From Streptomyces sp. NBC_00554 (GTDB lineage: Bacteria; Actinomycetota; Actinomycetes; Streptomycetales; Streptomycetaceae), in assembly GCF_041431135.1 (NCBI RefSeq), contig NZ_CP107799.1:4898001-4962000 (forward strand): 64,000 bases of DNA, given 5' to 3'. The notes below the pieces were generated by a model. That model worked only from the letters and a program-made list of their open reading frames with translations, did no database searches and had not been told where the DNA came from. Shown here piece after piece: positions 7,910 to 16,430 of the stretch. Numbering within the stretch: the first letter of the stretch is position 1; each line of letters begins with the position of its first letter. Position numbers and translations under genes: made by a program.

Positions 7910-8764
7910 ATGGCTGACGCTCTCAATGACACTCTCCATGGCGCTCTCAACGACACGCCCGACGACAACCCCACCGCCCCCGTGACCCGTACCGTCCGTC
8001 CCCGCCCCGGTCTCCCCCTCACCCTCACCGAGAGCGGCCCGCGCGGCGGCCGTACCGCACTCGTCCTGCACGGCGGCAGCGGGCCCGTCAGCGTGCGGGG
8101 CATAGCCGCGCATCTGGCCCGGCGCATGAGAGTCGTCGTCCCGACGCACCCCGGATGGAACGGGACCGAGCGTCCCGACTGGTTCACCGGTATCGGCGAC
8201 ATGGCCGCCGCCTATCTGGACCTGCTGAGGGACGAGGGGCACCGGGACGTGCTCGTCGTCGGCTCGTCGCTCGGCGGGTGGACCGGCGCCGAGATGGCCG
8301 TGCGCGACGAGGGCGGCCTCATCACCGGGCTCGTGCTGGTGAACTCCGTCGGCGTGGCCGTTCCGGGGGAGCCCATCCGTGACATCTTCGGCCTCGAACC
8401 CAGGAAGATCCCCGCGTACTCCTTCCACGACCCGGCCCGTTTCGCCGTCGACCCCGCCACCGTCACTCAGGAGCAGGTCGCGGCCCAGAAGGCCAACATG
8501 GCGACCGTACGGGCCCTGGCCGGTGACCCGTACATGCACGACCCGACGCTCCTGGACCGGCTCGGCCGGGTCCGGATTCCGGCCCTCGTGCTGTGGGGAG
8601 AGAGCGACCGCATCGTCACCCCGGCGTACGGGCGCGCGCTCGCGGCGGCGCTTCCCGGGGGGCGGTTCGTGACGGTGCCCGAGGCCGGTCATCTCCCGCA
8701 CCTCGAACAGCCCGCCGCGTCCTTCGCCGCGCTCGACGCCTACCTGGACGTCACGACCGCCTAG
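7910..8764 (+). CDS. Alpha/beta hydrolase
   Basis: A 284-residue serine hydrolase. ATG 7910 is chosen because the longer in-frame form would run through the MarR gene. The fold signature is VLHGGSGPVS, the nucleophile elbow GSSLGGWT, the acid LWGESDRIVTP and the His AGHLPHLEQP. All members of a Ser-Asp-His triad can be placed. The substrate is unknown; the family includes C-C hydrolases, esterases and perhydrolases. It is divergent from a MarR regulator, suggesting a ligand-inducible detoxification or catabolic role. Its 3' end overlaps that of the convergent gene by 14 bp. Confidence 0.8.
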   Translation: MADALNDTLHGALNDTPDDNPTAPVTRTVRPRPGLPLTLTESGPRGGRTALVLHGGSGPVSVRGIAAHLARRMRVVVPTHPGWNGTERPDWFTGIGDMAAAYLDLLRDEGHRDVLVVGSSLGGWTGAEMAVRDEGGLITGLVLVNSVGVAVPGEPIRDIFGLEPRKIPAYSFHDPARFAVDPATVTQEQVAAQKANMATVRALAGDPYMHDPTLLDRLGRVRIPALVLWGESDRIVTPAYGRALAAALPGGRFVTVPEAGHLPHLEQPAASFAALDAYLDVTTA

Positions 8765-9473
8765 CCGTCGGTGTGCCCGCGCCCTCGGCGGCCGTGTCCG
8801 TGGGCGATGCGGTCGGCGTCGACACGGGAGTCGGCGTCGGCGCGGTCCCCTCGATGTCGACCACCGACCCCTCCTTCAGCTGCCCGTACAGCCACTCCGC
8901 GTCGCTCTCGCGCAGGCCGATCCAGCCGGACGTGGTGTTGTAGTAGCCGGGGGCCTTCTCGTCGTATGTGAGGCCGGCGATGTAGTTGGTCTTGCCGTCG
9001 GAGGCGCGGAGCTCGATGAACCAGGGGAGCTTCATGTCGTAGGCCTCGAAGCGGAGTTCCTCGGCGGGGACGAGCTTCATGCTCACCTTGGCGGTGACCG
9101 TCATGCGGCCCGCGCGCGTGGGGGTGAGCGGGGAGCCGGAGGAGAGCGGCAGTTCGCGGCCCGCGACCGTGACCACCCGTCGGAACAGGTCGACCGAGGC
9201 GTCGGGCGTCGCGGGGGTGGTGGGCGTGCCGGTGGGGCTCGCCGCGGGGGAGGGGTGCCGGTCCGTGTCGCCACCGCCCAGGTTCAGGATGACGACCAGG
9301 GCGAGCGCCGCCGCGGCGGAGGCGCCGACGACGGCGGCGGCCGTACGGCGGTGGCGTCTGCGGCGTACCGCCCTGCCGCGGATCTCCGCGCCGGACAGCG
9401 GCGGAGGCGTCTCACCGGTGGCAGCCAACTCGTGGAGTTCCGCGGTGAGTTCGGAGGTGAGTTCATCGGACAC
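8751..9473 (-). CDS. Membrane protein coupled to ECF sigma, degenerate L,D-transpeptidase-like outer domain
   Basis: A 240-residue protein. The first 70 residues are cytoplasmic and carry a basic RRRRHRR block, then comes one membrane helix (about 45-65, VVGASAAAALALVVIL) and an outer domain. GTG 9473 lies inside the end of the sigma gene (stop 9463), giving translational coupling, so an anti-sigma role is likely. The outer domain has TVAGRELPLSSGSPLTPTRAG, split as TVAGRELPLSSG and SPLTPTRAG, which follows the YkuD N-terminal pattern, and GWIGLRESDAEWLYGQL, which follows GCIRLxNxDAEWLY of L,D-transpeptidases. The catalytic Cys is Trp and the preceding His is Ser, so it should be inactive. 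The tail is Pro/Thr-rich. Confidence 0.65.
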   Translation of the reverse strand: MSDELTSELTAELHELAATGETPPPLSGAEIRGRAVRRRRHRRTAAAVVGASAAAALALVVILNLGGGDTDRHPSPAASPTGTPTTPATPDASVDLFRRVVTVAGRELPLSSGSPLTPTRAGRMTVTAKVSMKLVPAEELRFEAYDMKLPWFIELRASDGKTNYIAGLTYDEKAPGYYNTTSGWIGLRESDAEWLYGQLKEGSVVDIEGTAPTPTPVSTPTASPTDTAAEGAGTPTARRS

Positions 9474-9993
9474 GGTTGTCCTCCCTCTCCCCTGTACCGG
9501 CCGGGTCGGCCGAGTCCGCGTCGCCCGCCGAAAGCTCCCGTGCCAGCGCCGCCCGGCCACGGGACAGCCGGGCCTTGACCGTCCCCACGGGGGCGCCGGT
9601 TTCGGAGGCTACCTGCTCGACACTGAGGTCGCACAGATGGTGCAGGACGATGGCCATCCGCTGCGGCTCGGGCAGTGTGCGCAACGCGGCGACCAGGGTG
9701 GCGTGTTCGGGGCCGGGCCCGGGGACGTGCTCCGGCGGCGGATTCCGGCGTACCAGTTCCAGCCAGCGGCGCGCTCGGCGCCAGCGGCTCACCGCGAGCC
9801 GCATCGCCACGGTCCGTATCCATGCTTCCGGTGCACCGTCGGCGAGAAACTCGCGCCGGCGGTCCCAGGCGCGTACGAACGCCTCCTGGACGACGTCCTG
9901 CGCCTCGCCGTGGTCCCCGGTGAAGGCGTAGAGCTGGCCGGTCAGCCGGGGGAACGCGGTCGCGTAGAACGCGTCGAACTCTTCCTCGGTCAT
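9463..9993 (-). CDS. ECF RNA polymerase sigma factor
   Basis: A 176-residue group 4 sigma factor. Region 2 runs from FDAFYATAFPRL through GDHGEAQDVVQEAFVRAW; region 4 has LPEPQRMAIVLHHLCDLS and ETGAPVGTVKARLSRGRAAL. ATG 9993 was chosen because it gives the canonical MTEEEFDAFY start. The downstream gene begins inside its last codons, as sigma/anti-sigma pairs do. The divergent gene at 10335 encodes a secreted protein whose domain reappears in the second ECF operon, so the two systems may be functionally linked. Target promoters cannot be read from the window. Confidence 0.9.
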   Translation of the reverse strand: MTEEEFDAFYATAFPRLTGQLYAFTGDHGEAQDVVQEAFVRAWDRRREFLADGAPEAWIRTVAMRLAVSRWRRARRWLELVRRNPPPEHVPGPGPEHATLVAALRTLPEPQRMAIVLHHLCDLSVEQVASETGAPVGTVKARLSRGRAALARELSAGDADSADPAGTGEREDNRVR

Positions 9994-10334
9994 GCCCCTC
10001 GCCGGAGTTCGCGGAAATTCCGAAGTCCCGTGCAACCCGGCGGTCCGTGCCGTGCGTACAGGTCCCGTACGTCGCACATGGAAACACACCACAGGGGGAT
10101 CGCGATGAACACGGGGACCAGAGGAGCCGGGAGCGGGCGGCTCGCCCGCGCCATGAGCGCGGCGGCCGCCTGCGCGCCGGCGTGACACACGATCCGAAGA
10201 AATCCTGCGCCTGTGTCATCCCGGCTGGGGCCCCCGGGAGTTTGTAGGAGTGGAGAGGCGCCCTCCGTCCCGTATCGCTCATCTCGCTCATGCGGATCCC
10301 CAACGGTCCGCGAACCACGAGGAGTTGTCCGTTC
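9994..10334. other. Divergent intergenic region between ECF sigma gene and secreted-protein gene
   Basis: 341 bp without a convincing gene. A 26-codon frame (10105-10185, MNTGTRGAG...) follows a GGGGGA sequence but has no further support. The region must carry the promoters of the sigma gene and of the secreted-protein gene. GAGGAG lies upstream of ATG 10335. No clear -35/-10 pair or inverted repeat could be assigned by eye. Confidence 0.5.
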
Positions 10335-10886
10335 ATGACACGGATGCAGAAGTACATGGCCGCCGCGGTGGTCGCCGCCGCGCTGGTGGGGGCGCCCACG
10401 GTGTCGTACGCCGCCGCGCCGGGGAGGGCGGCGTACGGCACCGGTACGCATGCCGGTTCGGCCCAGATCGTCGCCCCCGGTGAGCATGTCTCGGGCGGTG
10501 AACCCGGCTTCGAGCTCTGGCTCACCGAGGAGGGCAAGTACTGGACGACGCCCGGGGATCCGGACCCGCAGTTCCGCAGTGTGATCGACGGGAACATCGA
10601 CCGCAGCCAGCCGGGCGTGTCGATGCAGGCGGAGGGCAACAACGGGCACATCACGCTCTCCGGCCTCTACTACGGCGGCAAGGGCACCGCCTCGCGGGTC
10701 ACCGTGGAGACCTCCGTCGGCACCGTGCGCGGCAAGCTCCTCGAGCTGGCGGGCAAGCCCGGCTGGGGTGTCTGGTACGCCACCGCCGACGTGCCGGTGG
10801 GTGACGACGGGGGCCTCGGCGCCCTCGGCGACATCACCGTGTACGACACCAGAGGCAAGGTCTACGCCCAGCTGCCGCGGAGCTGA
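10335..10886 (+). CDS. Secreted protein, stand-alone copy of the sensor-like domain
   Basis: A 183-residue protein with a classical signal peptide (MTRMQKYMAAAVVAAALVGA, cleavage near SYAAA). The mature domain (about residues 45-180) has FELWLTEEGKYW, FRSVIDGNIDRSQPGVS, ITLSGLYYGG, KPGWGVWYA and ITVYDTRGKVYA. Each of these has a counterpart at the same spacing in the C-terminal domain of the membrane protein at 11544-12299 (KIWLTEDGKHW, FRSVTDGNLDLSSPGVS, FLSGIFYG, EPGWGVWYA, VTVYDSAGGVIA). It therefore looks like a soluble paralogue of the outer domain of that sigma-linked protein. The function is not known; the fold is probably all-beta. Confidence 0.7.
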   Translation: MTRMQKYMAAAVVAAALVGAPTVSYAAAPGRAAYGTGTHAGSAQIVAPGEHVSGGEPGFELWLTEEGKYWTTPGDPDPQFRSVIDGNIDRSQPGVSMQAEGNNGHITLSGLYYGGKGTASRVTVETSVGTVRGKLLELAGKPGWGVWYATADVPVGDDGGLGALGDITVYDTRGKVYAQLPRS

Positions 10887-10894
10887 GTTCGCGG

Positions 10895-10932
10895 GCGGGG
10901 GAGTCGGGTCGTTCAGGTCTCGACTCCCCCGC
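10895..10932 (+). terminator. Stem-loop after the secreted-protein gene
   Basis: GCGGGGGAGTCG (10895-10906) pairs perfectly with CGACTCCCCCGC (10921-10932) across a 14-base loop, starting 9 bases after the stop codon. There is no U-tract, which is common for Streptomyces terminators. Confidence 0.6.
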
Positions 10933-10989
10933 ACCACCCCGTTCCCCCTCCTCCCCCCACGTACCCGATTCCGAGGGACCCCGCCGGCC

Positions 10990-11547
10990 GTGCAGCAGAC
11001 CTCATCCGACGCCCCCGAAGTCCCTGCCACCTCGGTGGAAGGCGACTTCGCCGAGTACGCCACCGCGGCCTGGCCCCGCCTCGTCCGCACCGCGCACATG
11101 CTCACCGGTGACTTCCACGAGGCCGAGGATCTCGTGCAGACCACGCTGGCCAAGGTGTACGCCCGCTGGCGGCGCATCCCGCGCGACGACGTCGACTTCT
11201 ACGTACGCCGCTCGCTGGTCAACAACAACCTCAGCCGGGTGCGCAGGAGACGGGTCGTCCATCTGCTGACGCCGTTCCTGCCCGAGCGGATGCATCAGCG
11301 CGTACCGGGGCACGCCGAGGACGTCGAACAGCGGGCTGCCCTCAGCCAGGCGCTGAACTCCCTTTCGGCGCGGCAGCGTGCCGTGCTGGTGCTGCGCTAC
11401 TGGGACGACCTGGGCGAGGCCGAGATCGCGCAGCTGCTCGGCTGCTCGGTCGGCACGGTGAAGACCCATGCCCGGCGTGGCCTCGAGGCCCTGCGCGTCC
11501 ACCCCTTGTTCGCCGGCCGCCACCCCGTTTCCGGAGCCCGCCCATGA
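10990..11547 (+). CDS. SigE-family ECF RNA polymerase sigma factor
   Basis: A 185-residue sigma factor of the SigE/SigK-type group found in many copies in Streptomyces. Region 2 has FAEYATAAWPRLVRTAHML and EAEDLVQTTLAKVYARW; region 4 has LSARQRAVLVLRYWDDLGEA and LLGCSVGTVKTHARRGLEAL. GTG 10990 gives the usual N-terminus. Its TGA overlaps the ATG of the next gene (ATGA), and that gene in turn overlaps a penicillin-binding protein gene, so the three form one operon. This points to control of cell-envelope functions. Confidence 0.9.
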   Translation: MQQTSSDAPEVPATSVEGDFAEYATAAWPRLVRTAHMLTGDFHEAEDLVQTTLAKVYARWRRIPRDDVDFYVRRSLVNNNLSRVRRRRVVHLLTPFLPERMHQRVPGHAEDVEQRAALSQALNSLSARQRAVLVLRYWDDLGEAEIAQLLGCSVGTVKTHARRGLEALRVHPLFAGRHPVSGARP

Positions 11548-12299
11548 ACCACCCCTCTCGTTCCCAGCAGCCCCAGAGTCCTGCGGCCGAGGCCGAGCGG
11601 CTGCGTGAGGCGTTCGCCGAGGTCGCGTACGACGTCACGCCCTCCGTCGTCCCGATCGCCGCCATCGCGCGCGAGGGCCGCCGGCGCAGGCGTCGTCGTA
11701 CGGCAGCCGTGCTCGGTGCCGCTTGCGGGGTGCTGCTCGTGCCGCTGGCCGTGGTCATGCTCCGCGGGGGTGTGCCCGGCGGGCAGGGCGAGCGCGAGCA
11801 GGTCACGCCCCCGGCCGCGAGCGTCTCTCCGTCGCCTTCCATGTCCATGCCGCACGCCGGGAAGGTGCGGGTCGTCACCCCCGGCGAGCGGGTGACGGTC
11901 TCGCCCGGCACCAAGATCTGGCTGACGGAGGACGGCAAGCACTGGACGGAGCCGGACCAGCCCACCCAGTTCCGCAGCGTGACCGACGGCAACCTCGACC
12001 TGAGCAGTCCCGGCGTCAGCCTCCAGGAGTCGGGGCGCGAGGACGGCACCGTCTTCCTCTCCGGCATCTTCTACGGCGCGGGCGAACCGGCCCTCGTCGA
12101 GATCAGGATCGTCGCGGGCGACATCGACGGTACGGCGCTCACGCTGGCGGGCGAGCCCGGCTGGGGGGTCTGGTACGCGGAGGTGAAGGTGCCGGAGTCC
12201 GTGAGGTCGTCCTCGGACTTCCTGGGCGGTGTCACCGAGAGAGTGACGGTGTACGACTCGGCGGGCGGTGTGATCGCGAGCCAGGAGTTCTCCTCGTGA
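11544..12299 (+). CDS. Single-pass membrane protein, putative anti-sigma/sensor
   Basis: A 251-residue protein: a cytoplasmic N-terminus of about 50 residues ending in a basic block (REGRRRRRRR), one membrane helix (VLGAACGVLLVPLAVVML, about 55-73), a Ser/Pro spacer, and an outer domain of about 140 residues homologous to the secreted protein at 10335. The organisation and the ATGA overlap with the sigma gene suggest that it restrains or tunes that sigma factor from the membrane. No zinc-binding anti-sigma HxxxCxxC motif is present, so the inhibitory mode would be non-classical. It overlaps the next gene (GTGA). Confidence 0.65.
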   Translation: MNHPSRSQQPQSPAAEAERLREAFAEVAYDVTPSVVPIAAIAREGRRRRRRRTAAVLGAACGVLLVPLAVVMLRGGVPGGQGEREQVTPPAASVSPSPSMSMPHAGKVRVVTPGERVTVSPGTKIWLTEDGKHWTEPDQPTQFRSVTDGNLDLSSPGVSLQESGREDGTVFLSGIFYGAGEPALVEIRIVAGDIDGTALTLAGEPGWGVWYAEVKVPESVRSSSDFLGGVTERVTVYDSAGGVIASQEFSS

Positions 12300-14005
12300 G
12301 GCGCGGCAGCGTGAGGCTGAAGGCCTGCGTGCACGCGGCTGCGCGCGCCGTACGGGCGGCGGTACGGGGTCTCGTACGCCGGGTCCGTACCCGCCGTACG
12401 CGGGTTCGCCGCACCCGTGGCCGCCGGCTGCGCCGCGCCCTCGCCGTACTCCTCGTCCTCCTCCTCTCCCTCGTCGGCGCGGCCGTGGTGGCGTACAAGA
12501 TGACGGACATCCCCGAGCCGCACCCCGAGACGGCGATGCAGAGCACGGTCTTCGTCGACTCGCACGGCGACTACCTGGGCCGGCGCGGTCCGGTGGACCG
12601 GCAGGAGGTGCCGCTGTCCCAGGTCCCGCGGCATGTACAGGAAGCGGTGATCGCCGCCGAGAACCGGTCCTTCCGTACGGACACGGGGATCGCTCCGACC
12701 GCGATCGCGCGGGCGGCGCTCGCGGCGGTGACCGGGGGTGCCCCGCAGGGCGGTTCGACGATCACGCAGCAGTATGTGAAGAACGCGCTGCTGAGCCCCG
12801 AGCAGACCTTGTCCCGCAAGGCGCGGGAGGCGCTGATCGCGGTCAAGCTGGACCGGACCCGGTCGAAGGACGAGATCCTCGCGGGGTATCTCAACACGGT
12901 CTACTTCGGGCGGGGAGCGGCGGGCATCCAGGCCGCCGCGCGGAACTACTTCGGCGTGGACGCAAAGGAGTTGACGGTCAGTCAGGGGGCGGCGCTCGCG
13001 AGCATCGTCAACATCCCCTCGTACTACGAGAAGGCGGGCTCCGACCCTGAGGTGACGGCGAAGCTGGTGAGCCGGTGGGAGTGGGTGCTCGACGCGATGG
13101 CCGACAGCGGTGCCATCACGGCCGCGCAGCGGGGCTCGGCGCGCTTCCCCGCCTTCCGTTTCTATCCGCCGGGTGACACGGACGGGCAGCGCCAGTACCT
13201 GATCGACGCGGCCGCGGCGGAGGCGGCCGACCGCCTCGGCATCACCCAGGACGAGCTGGCCCGCGGCGGCTACACAGTCCACACCACCTTCGACCTGACG
13301 GCCCAGAACGCGGCGGCGGAACTGGTGGACGACGCCAAGCCATCGGCGAAAGATCTCCAACTCCACACCTCTGTCGTCGCGTTGGTGCCCGGCGACGGCG
13401 CGGTCCGCGTGCTGTACGGCGGCGCGGACTACGCCAGGCAGCCCTTCAACGACGCGCTCGACGGCGCGGTGGAGGCGGGCACCGCGCTCGAGCCGTTCGC
13501 CTGGACGAAGCTCGGCGACCCGCTGTCCGGCCTGCCGCGCGAGGCCGCGCCGACGCCGCTGCGGCTGGCGTCGGCGTGGGCCACGGCGGCGGCCCGCGGC
13601 ACGTACGCCGCGCCGTACACGGTCGGGAAGATAACCCGGGCCGGACACGCCGTGTACACGGCGCATCCCCGCACCCGCACCGCGATGGAGCCGTACGCCA
13701 CAGACGTGATCGCCAAATACGCGTACAGCGAGGCCGGCCCCCTGGCCACGCACACCGGCGGCGCCGGAACCCGCACCCTCTGGCAGACCACGTACGACGA
13801 ACAGCTCACCGTCACCGTCGCCCTCTTCGCCCAGCACCCCGCCGAGGGCAAGCTCCCGGCCCGCACGGCCCAGCTCCCCTCCGGCACCTCCGAGCTGGCC
13901 CTGCGCGTCAACTCGGACGTCCGCAACCGCCTGGTTCCCTCCCCCTGGGGCGCGGCGATTCCGGCCCCGAAACCGACATCCGAGCCCGAGCAGAACTCAG
14001 AGTGA
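12296..14005 (+). CDS. Class A penicillin-binding protein with degenerate transpeptidase domain
   Basis: A 569-residue bitopic protein with a very basic N-terminus and one helix (ALAVLLVLLLSLVGAAVVAY, about residues 45-64). The GT51 glycosyltransferase domain is intact: AAENRSFRTDTGI, GGSTITQQYVKN, RKAREALIAVKLDR, ILAGYLNTVYFGRGAAGIQA. It should polymerise lipid II. The transpeptidase half is short and eroded. Where SxxK is expected the sequence is AGTALEPFAW; SxN is not found, apparently lost with a deletion between LSGLP and LRLASAWATA; and the KTG position reads HTGGAG. It probably cannot cross-link. Cotranscribed with an ECF sigma factor and a membrane sensor. Confidence 0.8.
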   Translation: MRRGSVRLKACVHAAARAVRAAVRGLVRRVRTRRTRVRRTRGRRLRRALAVLLVLLLSLVGAAVVAYKMTDIPEPHPETAMQSTVFVDSHGDYLGRRGPVDRQEVPLSQVPRHVQEAVIAAENRSFRTDTGIAPTAIARAALAAVTGGAPQGGSTITQQYVKNALLSPEQTLSRKAREALIAVKLDRTRSKDEILAGYLNTVYFGRGAAGIQAAARNYFGVDAKELTVSQGAALASIVNIPSYYEKAGSDPEVTAKLVSRWEWVLDAMADSGAITAAQRGSARFPAFRFYPPGDTDGQRQYLIDAAAAEAADRLGITQDELARGGYTVHTTFDLTAQNAAAELVDDAKPSAKDLQLHTSVVALVPGDGAVRVLYGGADYARQPFNDALDGAVEAGTALEPFAWTKLGDPLSGLPREAAPTPLRLASAWATAAARGTYAAPYTVGKITRAGHAVYTAHPRTRTAMEPYATDVIAKYAYSEAGPLATHTGGAGTRTLWQTTYDEQLTVTVALFAQHPAEGKLPARTAQLPSGTSELALRVNSDVRNRLVPSPWGAAIPAPKPTSEPEQNSE

Positions 14006-14136
14006 CCGGCCGTGAGACCCCCGCACCCCTGCCAAGATCAGCCAGCCATCCTCTGGCCCGCGAACTCCGTCCAGAGCCGGGATCGAGACCTTCAAGCTCT
14101 ACCGCGCGAAAAATTAGGGCCCATACTGGTTCTACG

Positions 14137-14358
14137 ATGACGAAGCCATCCGCGCCCCGGCGCCACCTGCCCACCAGCCCCTTCGCCGCCCCGGTCGTCC
14201 CCGTGGCCAAGGAGTTCGCCCTCGGAGACCGTGTCTCCCACGACCAGTACGGCCTGGGCACGATCGTCGGCGTCGAAGAGGGCATTGCGATGCTCGTCGA
14301 CTTCGGCGCCCGCCAGGTCCGCGTCCTCAGCCCCTACACCCGGATGGACCGTCTCTGA
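14137..14358 (+). CDS. Small CarD/UvrD-tail-like SH3-fold protein
   Basis: A 73-residue protein. After an unstructured N-terminus it has FALGDRVSHDQYGLGTIVGV, then AMLVDFGARQVRVLSPY. This GDxVxHxxYGxGxV pattern is the Tudor/SH3-like fold found at the C-terminus of PcrA/UvrD helicases and in CarD proteins, where it contacts RNA polymerase or nucleic acid. It is a stand-alone copy. ATG 14137 was selected because longer forms overlap unrelated sequence and the PBP stop. It is likely monocistronic. Confidence 0.65.
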   Translation: MTKPSAPRRHLPTSPFAAPVVPVAKEFALGDRVSHDQYGLGTIVGVEEGIAMLVDFGARQVRVLSPYTRMDRL

Positions 14359-14576
14359 CCCACACGCAGTGACTGGTCCGTCACCCGTCCACCTCGACCC
14401 CTGTCCACCTCACCCCCGCGCCACCCGCCTCCACACCTTGCGGAGCCCGCGGGGCGCGGCGGTCGAGGTGGACTACTGCGTTCGTGCGCCGGCCCTCGAC
14501 GAGTCGGCGCCGGTGCCCCCAGCCCGAACGGCCCACCCCGCTAGCTCCTCGCCCGGGTGCCGCAGAGGCTGGGTTC

Positions 14577-16418
14577 ATGGATGCCCCGGTGCGCGATGAG
14601 TTGCCCTTCGAGGACCTGACCGACTTCGAGAACGCTGATCGGGGGTTCATCGCGGCGTTGGTGCCCGGGGTGGTGCGGGACGGGGAGGGGCGGGTCGTCT
14701 ATGACGGGGACGCGTACGGGTTTCTGGAGGACGACTGTCCTGGGAGTGCGCATCCCAGTCTGTGGCGGCAGGCGCGGTTGTGTGCGCGGCAGGGGTTGTA
14801 CGAGGTCACCGAGGGTGTTTATCAGGTGCGAGGGCTCGACCTCTCGAACATGACGGTCGTCGAGGGCGAGCGGGGTGTGATCGTCGTCGATCCGTTGATC
14901 TCCGTGGAGTGTGCGGCGGCGGCTCTCGCGCTGTACCGCGAGCACCGGGGGCAGCGGCCCGTCACCGGGCTCGTCTACACGCACTCGCACGGCGATCATT
15001 TCGGCGGCGCCCGGGGCGTACTGCCGCACGGTGCCGAGGAGGGCGTGCCGATTCTGGCTCCGGCGGGCTTTCTGGAGCACGCCGTCAGCGAGAACGTCTA
15101 CGCGGGCAACGCGATGACGCGCCGCGCGAGCTTCATGTACGGCGACCGGCTGCCCAAGGCGCCGGACGGGCAGATCGGCGCGGGCCTCGGCACGACGACG
15201 TCCACCGGGACGATCAGCCTGATCCCGCCGACCGTGGACATCACGCACACCGGCCAGGAGGAGACGGTCGACGGCGTCCGGATCGTCTTCCAGCTCACCC
15301 CCGGCACCGAGGCGCCGGCCGAGATGAACTTCCTGTTCCCCGAGCGGCGCGCGCTGTGCATGGCCGAGAACGCGACCCACAACATGCACAACATCCTGAC
15401 CCTGCGCGGAGCCGTCGTCCGCGACGCGCGCATCTGGGCCCGCTACCTCGACGAGGCCATCGACTTCTTCGGCGACACGTACGACGTCGCCTTCGCCTCC
15501 CACCACTGGCCGACCTGGGGACGCGACAACGTCATCCGCTTCCTCGCCGAGCAGCGCGACCTGTACGCGTACCTGCACGACCAGACCCTGCGCATGCTCA
15601 ACAACGGCCTGACGGGCACCGAGATCGCCGAGGAGCTGCGGCTGCCGCCCGCGCTGGAGCAGTCCTGGCACGCGCGCGGCTACTACGGCTCGCTGAGTCA
15701 CAACGTCAAGGCGGTCTACCAGCGGTACATGGGCTGGTACGACGGAAACCCCGCCCACCTCTGGGAACATCCCCCGGTCGAACTCGCGCGGCGCTACGTG
15801 GACTTGGCGGGCGGCGCGGAGTGGGCGCTCGCGAAGGCCCGTGCGTACGTCGACGAAGGCGATCTCCGTTTCGCCGCCACGCTCCTCAACCACGTGGTCT
15901 TCGCCGAACCCGAGAACACGGAGGCCAAGGAGACCCTCGCGGGCGTCTACGACAGGCTCGGGCAGGGCTCCGAGAACGGGCCCTGGCGCAACTTCTATCT
16001 GACCGCCGCCATGGAGCTGCGCAAGGGGGCGGGCCGCGTCACCCTCGACACCGCCAACGCCGAGATGGCCTCCGCCCTCACCGTGAGCATGCTCCTGGAC
16101 TCCCTCGCCGTGCGGATCGACGGCCCCCGCGCCTGGAACGACCGTCTCACCCTCGACCTCGTCGTCATCGACGAGCAGCGCCGCCACCGCGTGAACCTCC
16201 ACAACGGCGCCCTCACCCACCGCGCAATGCCCGTCCACCACACCCCGAAACCGCACGCCGGCCTCACCCTCATCCTCACCAGGGCCGAGCTGCTCGGCGT
16301 CCTCGCAGGCAAGGGCCTCACCGGCATCGAGACGGACGGCGACCCGGAACTCCTGTCCCGGCTCCTCTCGTACGCCTCGGAGCCGCCGGACAAGGCCTTC
16401 CCCGTCGTGACGCCCTGA
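14577..16418 (+). CDS. Linear primary-alkylsulfatase (SdsA1/BDS1-like metallo-beta-lactamase fold)
   Basis: A 613-residue enzyme predicted to hydrolyse primary alkyl sulfates such as dodecyl sulfate, releasing alcohol and sulfate. The N-terminal catalytic domain has the dinuclear zinc motif THSHGDHFGGARG (about residue 140), with further ligands in AENATHNMHN and ASHHWPTWG. A dimerisation domain and a C-terminal SCP2-like lipid-binding domain (from about 490, LDSLAVRIDGPRAW) complete the usual three-domain order, and the length is normal. No signal peptide is visible, so it is probably cytosolic. It stands alone; the convergent gene's stop is 12 bp away. Confidence 0.9.
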   Translation: MDAPVRDELPFEDLTDFENADRGFIAALVPGVVRDGEGRVVYDGDAYGFLEDDCPGSAHPSLWRQARLCARQGLYEVTEGVYQVRGLDLSNMTVVEGERGVIVVDPLISVECAAAALALYREHRGQRPVTGLVYTHSHGDHFGGARGVLPHGAEEGVPILAPAGFLEHAVSENVYAGNAMTRRASFMYGDRLPKAPDGQIGAGLGTTTSTGTISLIPPTVDITHTGQEETVDGVRIVFQLTPGTEAPAEMNFLFPERRALCMAENATHNMHNILTLRGAVVRDARIWARYLDEAIDFFGDTYDVAFASHHWPTWGRDNVIRFLAEQRDLYAYLHDQTLRMLNNGLTGTEIAEELRLPPALEQSWHARGYYGSLSHNVKAVYQRYMGWYDGNPAHLWEHPPVELARRYVDLAGGAEWALAKARAYVDEGDLRFAATLLNHVVFAEPENTEAKETLAGVYDRLGQGSENGPWRNFYLTAAMELRKGAGRVTLDTANAEMASALTVSMLLDSLAVRIDGPRAWNDRLTLDLVVIDEQRRHRVNLHNGALTHRAMPVHHTPKPHAGLTLILTRAELLGVLAGKGLTGIETDGDPELLSRLLSYASEPPDKAFPVVTP

Positions 16419-16430
16419 CGCGCGCGGGGA

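Noticed and set aside
10105..10185. 26-codon frame with a GGGGGA ribosome-binding site
   Set aside because: No signal peptide, no conservation evidence and Ala/Gly-rich composition expected by chance in this genome.
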